Shown here: piece by piece, positions 57,413-64,000 of the stretch
How positions within the stretch are numbered: position 1 is the stretch's first letter
Layout of the letters: every line of letters starts with the position of its first letter
From: Maea johnstoni
Lineage: Eukaryota; Annelida; Polychaeta; Spionida; Magelonidae
Length of the DNA: 64,000 nt
Direction of reading: 5' to 3'
Assembly (NCBI GenBank): GCA_963942565.1
Contig: OZ012686.1
Coordinates: 8,857,767-8,921,766, forward strand
Made by a program: the position numbers and the translations under genes
Notes under the pieces: generated by a model
Databases searched by the model: none
Told to the model about the DNA's origin: nothing
Seen by the model: the letters and a program-made list of their open reading frames with translations, nothing else

Positions 57413-58921
57413 TATGGCAAGCATTCCCTGCAAATAATCACTATTTACAGATATCCGAAATTCAGCTGAATTTCGGATATCCGTAATTCATTTACGGATA
57501 TCCAAAATTCATTTATGGATATCCGAAATTCATTTACGGATATCCGAAATTCATTTACGGATATCCAAAATTCATTTACGGATATCCAAAATTCAGCTGA
57601 ATTACGGATATCCAATATTCATTTACGGATATCCGAAATTCATTTACGGATATCCAAAATTCATTTACGGATATCCATAATTCATTTACGGATATCCGAA
57701 ATTCATTTACGGATATCCGAAAATCAGCTGAATTTCCAATATCCAAAAACCATTTTAACATTGCATCAGCTCCACGTTTTGAGAGAATTCCATTTTCAAA
57801 GTATCAATACGCCACACCTATATTCAAGGTGTTAAGTCATCTATTTATAACTATTTTGACATATTTTTCAATTACTTTCCTCCTAGATAGACTTAGCTTT
57901 AGGGTTATGAAAAGGTTAATACACGTTTATTCACAACTTGACTAGATACATATCATTTTATTATTGTTGAAAACATGTGGTTAAGAATGCAGACCTAACT
58001 TTCCCCCATGTGTGATGTAGGATAATACGAACAAGAAGTAGTCCCCCATAAATGATTGAATAATCATAGAGACTGTCCTTTAAAATTATCATTAATTTTA
58101 ATGGAAGTTGAGACGGCCAGAATCGATCACTCTCATTTGTCAATAAATGAAAATATAAACTTGTTTTTGGCTACTACTTTGTTTTATGTAAGCAACGTTT
58201 CTATTGGCTTAGAAATGGGTATGATGTCATTTTTCTGAAATTCGCGGTTGCACCTCCTCTGAAGTACCATCATTCCTCATCAACTGATGTATTTCATTTA
58301 AGAACTCAGAGAGTCTTCCCACATTATCATTCATGCTGAAGTAATAAGGAAAAACAAAGTTAACTTGCTCGAAAACTATCATTTATCTTCAGAATATATC
58401 TTAACAGGAAGTGGTACTACTTTTTATAGAACTCTCTAGTAAATGAAGGCAGGAAGCAATTTTCCAATATCCAAAAATCAGAGGAATTTCGGATATCCGT
58501 AAATGAATTTCGGATATCCGTAAATGAATTTCAGATATCCAAAATTCATTTACGGATATCCAAAATTCATTTACGGATATCAGAAAATAAGCTGAAATAC
58601 GGATATCCGAAATTCATTTACGGATATCCGAAATTCATTTACGGATATCTGAAATTCATTTACGGATATCCAAAATTCATTTACGGATATCCAAAATTCA
58701 TTTACGGATATCCAAAATTCATTTACGGATATCCAAAATTCATCTGATTTTTGGATATTGGAAAATGAATTTCGGATATTCGAAATTATTTACGGATATC
58801 CGTAAATGAATTTCGGATATCCATAAATAAATTTCGGATATCCGTAAATGAATTTTGGATATCCGTAAATGAATTTCGGATATCCGTAAATAGTGATTAT
58901 TTGCAAGGAATGCTTGCCATA
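57413..58921. mobile_element. Foldback element built of 21-bp palindromic units, 1.5 kb
   Basis: The outer ends are inverted (TATGGCAAGCATTCCCTGCA... and the complement of ...TTGCAAGGAATGCTTGCCATA). Inside each end lies an array of 21-bp units, TTACGGATATCCGAAATTCAT and variants (57450-57735, 58465-58890), in both orientations and each with a GGATATCC palindrome. A central 0.73 kb (57736-58464) is unique and non-coding. Direct repeats ATAAAC flank it (57407-57412 and 58922-58927). The site ATAAAC is single in the paralogous copy at 55560-55565. The architecture matches foldback-type transposons. Confidence 0.88.
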
Positions 58922-59770
<849 letters not shown>

Positions 59771-59802
59771 TGGAAGGCCAAAGTGGACAAAAAGAGCATT
59801 TT

Positions 59803-61004
59803 CTAATATTAATAAATGATTTATTAATATTATTAAATGATTTATTAATATCAAAAATGATTTATTAATATTAAGAAATATTTATTAATATTAAGAAATA
59901 TTTATTAATATTAAGAAATATTCATTAATATTAAGAAATCATTTATTAATGTGTAGAAATCATTTATTAATATTAAGAAATCATTTATTAATATTAAGAA
60001 ATCATTTATTAATATTAAGAAATACAGAGCATTTATCAATATTAGAAAATGATTTCTTAATATTAATAAATGATTTCTTAAAATTGATAAATGCTTTCTG
60101 ATTATTAATAAATCATGGCATTTATTAATATTAATAATAGATTTATTAATATTAGAAAATGATTTGTTAATATGAAGAAATCATTTATTAATATCAAGAA
60201 ATCATTTTATTATATCAATAAATGCTATGATTATTAATATTAGAAAATCATTTATTAATATTAATAAATAAGTGACATCTATTGGATAAACCTTGAACTA
60301 TTCAATTATTTATGAAATAATAAATGCTCCCTAAGACATGGCAGTTGCTTCAAAATGGCAGAGAGGGAGTTGTGCATTATTTTGGAGAATTTAGTTCCAA
60401 TAATTCTATTTACAAATCAATACTTACACTTTAGTATTGTCTTAACCAGAATTTTGAAACTGTGTGCCCAAAATTAAAAATTGTAAAATCTTTGGGTGTC
60501 CTACTTTTTAAGGGAGACCACTCTATTCTCAGATTATAACCGTTAACATGTATTAATTCATCTAAATAAGGTATATCATCCACATACAATGCCATGGGAA
60601 TCATATCGAGATGGAAAAGAGATCAAATAAACACTTGAAATTGACATCTGACAGACAACAAGGTCAAAGTTTACCGCTTATCCTAAGCACATATAGGGGG
60701 TATTCATTATTTCACATGTAAAGACTCCCTCAGCAAACAAAAGATGGCGCTCATTTCTTAATATTAGAAAATCATTTATTGATATTAGAAAATCATTTAT
60801 TAATATAAATAAATGCTAAACATTTATTAATATTAAGAAATGATTTATTAATATTAAGAAATGATTTATTACTATTAAGAAATGATTTATTAATATTAAG
60901 AAATCATGCCATTTATTAATATTAAGAAATGATTTATTAATATTAAGAAATAATTTATCAATATTAGAAAATCATTATTAATAAATCATTTATTAATATT
61001 AAGT
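59803..61004. mobile_element. Foldback-like element of 20-21-bp TTAATATTAA units
   Basis: Two arrays (59803-60270 and about 60750-61004) of ATTTATTAATATTAAGAAAT-type units in both orientations flank about 480 bp. That centre contains a partial H2 MITE (60436-60650). No outer target duplication could be read with confidence because the ends are AT-only. Confidence 0.65.
60436..60650 (+). mobile_element. hAT-like MITE H2, partial
   Basis: ATTGTCTTAACCAGAATTTT, GTGTGCCCAAAATT, TTTGGGTGTCC; collinear with the left two-thirds of H2 at 32633. It lies between the two arms of the AT-rich foldback. Confidence 0.65.
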
Positions 61005-61109
61005 ATTTTGAAATATTTTCAGTTGAAAACTGTTGTTCCTGTTGGGTTTCAGCTATTCCACTTCAACATTTTCAAATATTTTTGAAGAGTTAAATTCCAA
61101 ATTGTCATA

Positions 61110-61950
61110 CCATGTTTGCTCTCAGATGTAAGAAGTTCCTGAGGGTGATCATCATCACCATCATCATGGTAATCATCCTCATCACTACTCATGATGACAG
61201 TATCCGCATCATCATCATGATCCTGTTCTTCCTGCCTTTCTGCTATAACTTTCAGTTCCTCTCTCTCATCTTTTCCCTGTGCCTTCTCACTCTCTCATTT
61301 GTTTTCCTTCTCAATAATGCTGTTTCTTTCTCTATCATATCAGCCCCCTTTTTGTATTGGGTTTCACCCTATCACATTCTCTTCTCAGGAAAGCTTTACC
61401 CTCAGTGGCAACTTTTTTGACCCGTCATCGCTGCTGTTGCTCTGAATTAGACAGAAGTAGAGGCCTGGCCCTTGTAGAATACATAATGGCACTGAAAAAA
61501 GCAAGAAAAGTGCGAATAAATGCAATGTACCGGAAGTTGTAACTTACACACGTAACCTTACAAAGCAAATTTGTCCTCAGCTATTACTACCATGAATTGA
61601 ACATGTCGCCATGTTGTTTTACACTTGGAGTACAGCCTTAAGTCTAGACTACTTATTACCATTCGAAAAATACACAATGTGATATTTTGCTCATATTTTC
61701 TGAAAAGGTTCTACTTCAAAAGTGGATTTTCAATGGATTTTCCAACTCACCTGGTGCTGCCACTGTTTACATTGCAGGTGGAGTTCTCAGGCGCATATCC
61801 AAAATGAGACTGAGATCTTACATATCACTTCAGTTAGAAGAGTAGATAATAGATGGCGAAGTCAATTTCAGGTGGAATGTACATAACGTTTGTAGTATAC
61901 TGGCATTGGCAATTTTTCATTGAAAACAGAAAGAAACAAATAGTAGCAGG
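61110..61950 (-). repeat. Left arm of a large inverted repeat
   Basis: The reverse complement of this arm aligns with about 62625-63500. Matches include GTACATAACGTTTGTAGTAT versus its counterpart near 62655, CATATCCAAAATGAGACT near 61795, and GATGATGATG-rich sequence near 61140-61220. Divergence is roughly 20-25% with several indels. The hydrophobic frame at 61112-61420 is antisense to the acidic frame in the other arm. Confidence 0.85.
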
Positions 61951-62624
61951 AGTGCTATAGTGGGAATTTCTATTGTTCCGGAGGCCCTTAGCAGGAATGA
62001 AATTGAAACTTTCATCAGTGCACATAGTAGGCAGGTAGAACTAGTTTATATGTTATGCTTGCTATCGATATGCACCAGCCTTCACTTGGTTAAGCCATTG
62101 CAGTGCTCATACCAACATTCACCTCCACATTTTTGTGCTGTGCAATCATACTTGAGATGTTTCCCATCAATTTGAGACGCAAATAGTGTATGTTGCTATG
62201 TTTTCAGGTACGTGTCCAGCCTTAATTATATGTGTTAAGGTGAAACCTTCTTAACGAAATGGTGACCGCACTGTATTTCACTATATAATGTACATATCAA
62301 TGTAAAACCATTCCTTTTGATAGATAAAAAGTAGGTTCTGGATATATAAGTAGGTTTTTCAAACTTTTACTGCAAAATTATATTTCAACTTTTCTTTGGG
62401 ACACGTTAGTTTGTTACACTTGGTTTCTCTTCCTCCATAAACTATTTTCATAACGGTCTAGTCAACATGTGATGCATTGAGCAGAATCATAGGTCTAATG
62501 ATAACAAACAAACATCATTTAACTTATTATACTTCTATTCCTGTTAGCCAGAGAACCCAAGGACACGTACATATCATAATTCGTACCTTATGGCTTGCTA
62601 GTATTCATTTACTACCTGTTTTCA
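61951..62624. other. Centre between the arms of the large inverted repeat
   Basis: Unique spacer of about 0.67 kb; no gene recognised. Confidence 0.5.
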
Positions 62625-63500
62625 TTTTGTGAAAAACTGCAAATGCCAGTATATTACAAATGTTATGAACGTTGCACCTGAAATTGACTTTGCCATCTAT
62701 TATCCACTCTTCTAACTAAAATAATGACGTAAGGCCAGTAGTAGTCTCATTTTGGATATGCACACGAGAACTCAACCCACGTTGTAAACAGTGGTAGCAC
62801 CCTTGCTGAGTTGAAAGATCCATCACAAATGCACTTTAGAATTATGATTTTTTCAGAAAATATGAGCAAAATAGTAGAGGAGGTGGTATAGAAACCTTGG
62901 TTGTGTATTTTGCGGAATGACATTGTATTTTTTGAACGGTAATATGTAGTTTAGACTTACCTATAGGTGTGATCTCAAAGCTTAAAACAACATAGCGGCA
63001 TGCTCAATTCAGGGTAGTAATGGCAGAGGACAAATTCGCTACGTAATGTAACATGTATAAGTTACATTTTCTGGGACATCGCATTTATTCACATTTTTTT
63101 GCTTTTTTCAGTGCCTTCATGTATTCTACAAGTCCCCAGCCCTCTATGTCTAATTTAGAGAGACAGTAGCGCTGGCGGGTCATAAAAATTGTCAATGAGG
63201 GGTTAGCTGTCCTGGGAAGAGAATGTGATAGGGTGAAGTCCTATTACAAGAAGGTGGCTGACATGACAGAAGAAGAAAAGGAAAAAGAAAAAGCAGTATT
63301 CAGAGGAAGGACAAATGAGATAGTGAGAAGGCACTGGAAAGGATGAGAGAGCTGAAACTGAAAATTGCAGCAGAAAGACAGGAAGAAAAGGATTATGATG
63401 CTTATACTGTAATCCTGAGCAGTGAGGATTATCATTATTATTATTATTATCATTATGATGATGATGATGATCCTCAGGAACTTCATGGTATGTTTGCTTG
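62625..63500 (+). repeat. Right arm of a large inverted repeat
   Basis: Counterpart of 61110-61950. Read on the + strand it includes coding-like text (VIKIVNEGLAVLGRECDRVK and KKVADMTEEEKEKEK) reminiscent of a Myb/SANT-like DNA-binding region. The frame is broken before the ORF at 63343. Confidence 0.8.
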
Positions 63501-63726
63501 TCAACTAAATATTCTTATTTTCAAAAGGCAACTTGCACTGAAGGATAGGCAGATAAAGAATCTGCATGGTCTGAAGAGCAAAGATCAGAGGAAATACAAA
63601 AAGCTAGAAGGGAGCATGATGAAGCCTGAATCCTCATACATTGGCAGCTCAGAATTTGGCAGCCCAAGCCAGAATGTTAGCTTGGACAACAGTGGCAGTA
63701 CTTATCAAGCTCCAGAGTTTAAGTAG
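63343..63726 (+). CDS. Unknown protein C-terminus, acidic and coiled (possible pseudogene)
   Basis: An open frame of 127 codons. It starts MRELKLKIAAERQEEKDYDA, then a Tyr/His/Asp low-complexity run (DDDDDPQELHG), then a heptad-like charged stretch (RQLALKDRQIKNLHGLKSKD), and a Ser-rich end (SLDNSGSTYQAPEFK) with TAG. Upstream, in another frame, lies a region resembling a Myb/SANT-like domain (about 63165-63330). The whole could be the decayed 3' end of a transposon-associated or host DNA-binding protein. The first 150 bases are duplicated, inverted, at about 61112-61260. The function is not known to me and no splice sites are convincing. Confidence 0.35.
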   Translation: MRELKLKIAAERQEEKDYDAYTVILSSEDYHYYYYYHYDDDDDPQELHGMFACQLNILIFKRQLALKDRQIKNLHGLKSKDQRKYKKLEGSMMKPESSYIGSSEFGSPSQNVSLDNSGSTYQAPEFK

Positions 63727-64000
63727 TTTGCGAAAGAAAGAAAACTTTGACTGTGTGTTCATTTGTATAAAGTTTTAGAAGTTTTACAGTGTTAAAGCAT
63801 CATGCTTGTTGCTATTTAGGTAACATTTGGACTGCAAAATCAGTAAATCCTAGTCACCCAAGAAGAAAACCTTAGAAACTTCGGGGGTTGTAAAGTGAAT
63901 TCCAAGTTTATTTGTGAAAACATACCATATTTAAGTCATATTTAAGTCATTAGCATGTGATAATTCAGTCTGAATAAGTCTAGTATAATCATAACTAATT
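63727..64000. other. Non-coding end of window
   Basis: AT-rich; possible 3' UTR of the preceding frame but without a clear AATAAA. Confidence 0.35.

Noticed and set aside
61112-61420. Hydrophobic 102-codon frame resembling a membrane protein
   Set aside because: It is antisense to the acidic, GAT-rich frame present in the other arm of the inverted repeat; hydrophobicity comes from complementing Asp/Glu codons.

Overview
This is a eukaryotic nuclear window from an animal, most likely a marine invertebrate (a mollusc-like lophotrochozoan or an invertebrate deuterostome; I cannot place it closer). The reasons are a spliced metazoan presenilin with invertebrate-style features, PAN/apple-domain exons, a GIY-YIG Penelope-like element, AT-rich non-coding DNA, very long (TA)n arrays and a dense mixture of small non-autonomous transposons. 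One 200-base assembly gap lies at 14501-14700.

The one clearly complete gene is presenilin, the catalytic subunit of gamma-secretase, on the + strand from 24206 to 43796. I resolve nine coding exons whose phases all fit and which give a 543-residue protein. It keeps the two catalytic aspartates (D286 in the WD context of membrane segment 6 and D463 in GLGDF of segment 7) and the PALP motif. Two oddities stand out. The start of exon 5 is present three times in tandem, each copy with its own splice acceptor and all in the same open frame. The start-codon region is also duplicated (87 bp), so the 5' leader carries a 15-codon upstream ORF that copies the presenilin N-terminus. The probable 3' UTR runs about 2.5 kb to an AATAAA at 46290 and contains two minisatellites and several transposon copies.

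Minus-strand PAN/apple-domain exons occur twice: a signal-peptide exon cut by the gap (14701-14893) and a two-exon 3' gene end (53520-54821). The last kilobase holds an open frame with an acidic/coiled C-terminus (63343-63726), inside or next to the right arm of a large inverted repeat.

Nearly everything else is mobile or repetitive DNA. From left to right: a short Penelope-like element with 16-bp target duplications (2041-3266); a 0.5-kb duplicated block (3.6 and 4.6 kb); SINE-like copies (10.2, 17.6 and 41.3 kb) and a tRNA-derived SINE (16.25 kb); a LINE 3' fragment (11.0-12.6 kb); a G-rich-ended MITE (22.4 kb); a 2.4-kb hAT-like element nested in a palindromic element (24.5-27.0 kb); two hAT-like MITEs in overlapping target sites (29.5-30.3 kb); three families of CAGGG-ended hAT-like MITEs (27-60 kb); six piggyBac-like TTAA MITEs (35-47 kb); pogo/mariner-like MITEs (27.8, 39.3, 49.5 and 50.0 kb), one carrying an inserted 56-bp palindrome; LINE fragments (48.0, 50.6 and 57.0 kb); a foldback element (57413-58921) whose empty site survives in a paralogous copy at 55560; and a second foldback-like array (59.8-61.0 kb).

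The best candidates for something undescribed are the in-frame triplicated presenilin acceptor region, the foldback element made of 21-bp units with its empty site, and the tiny palindromic insertion with a 9-bp target duplication. Family names for transposons rest on terminal repeats, target duplications and motifs read by eye, not on database searches.
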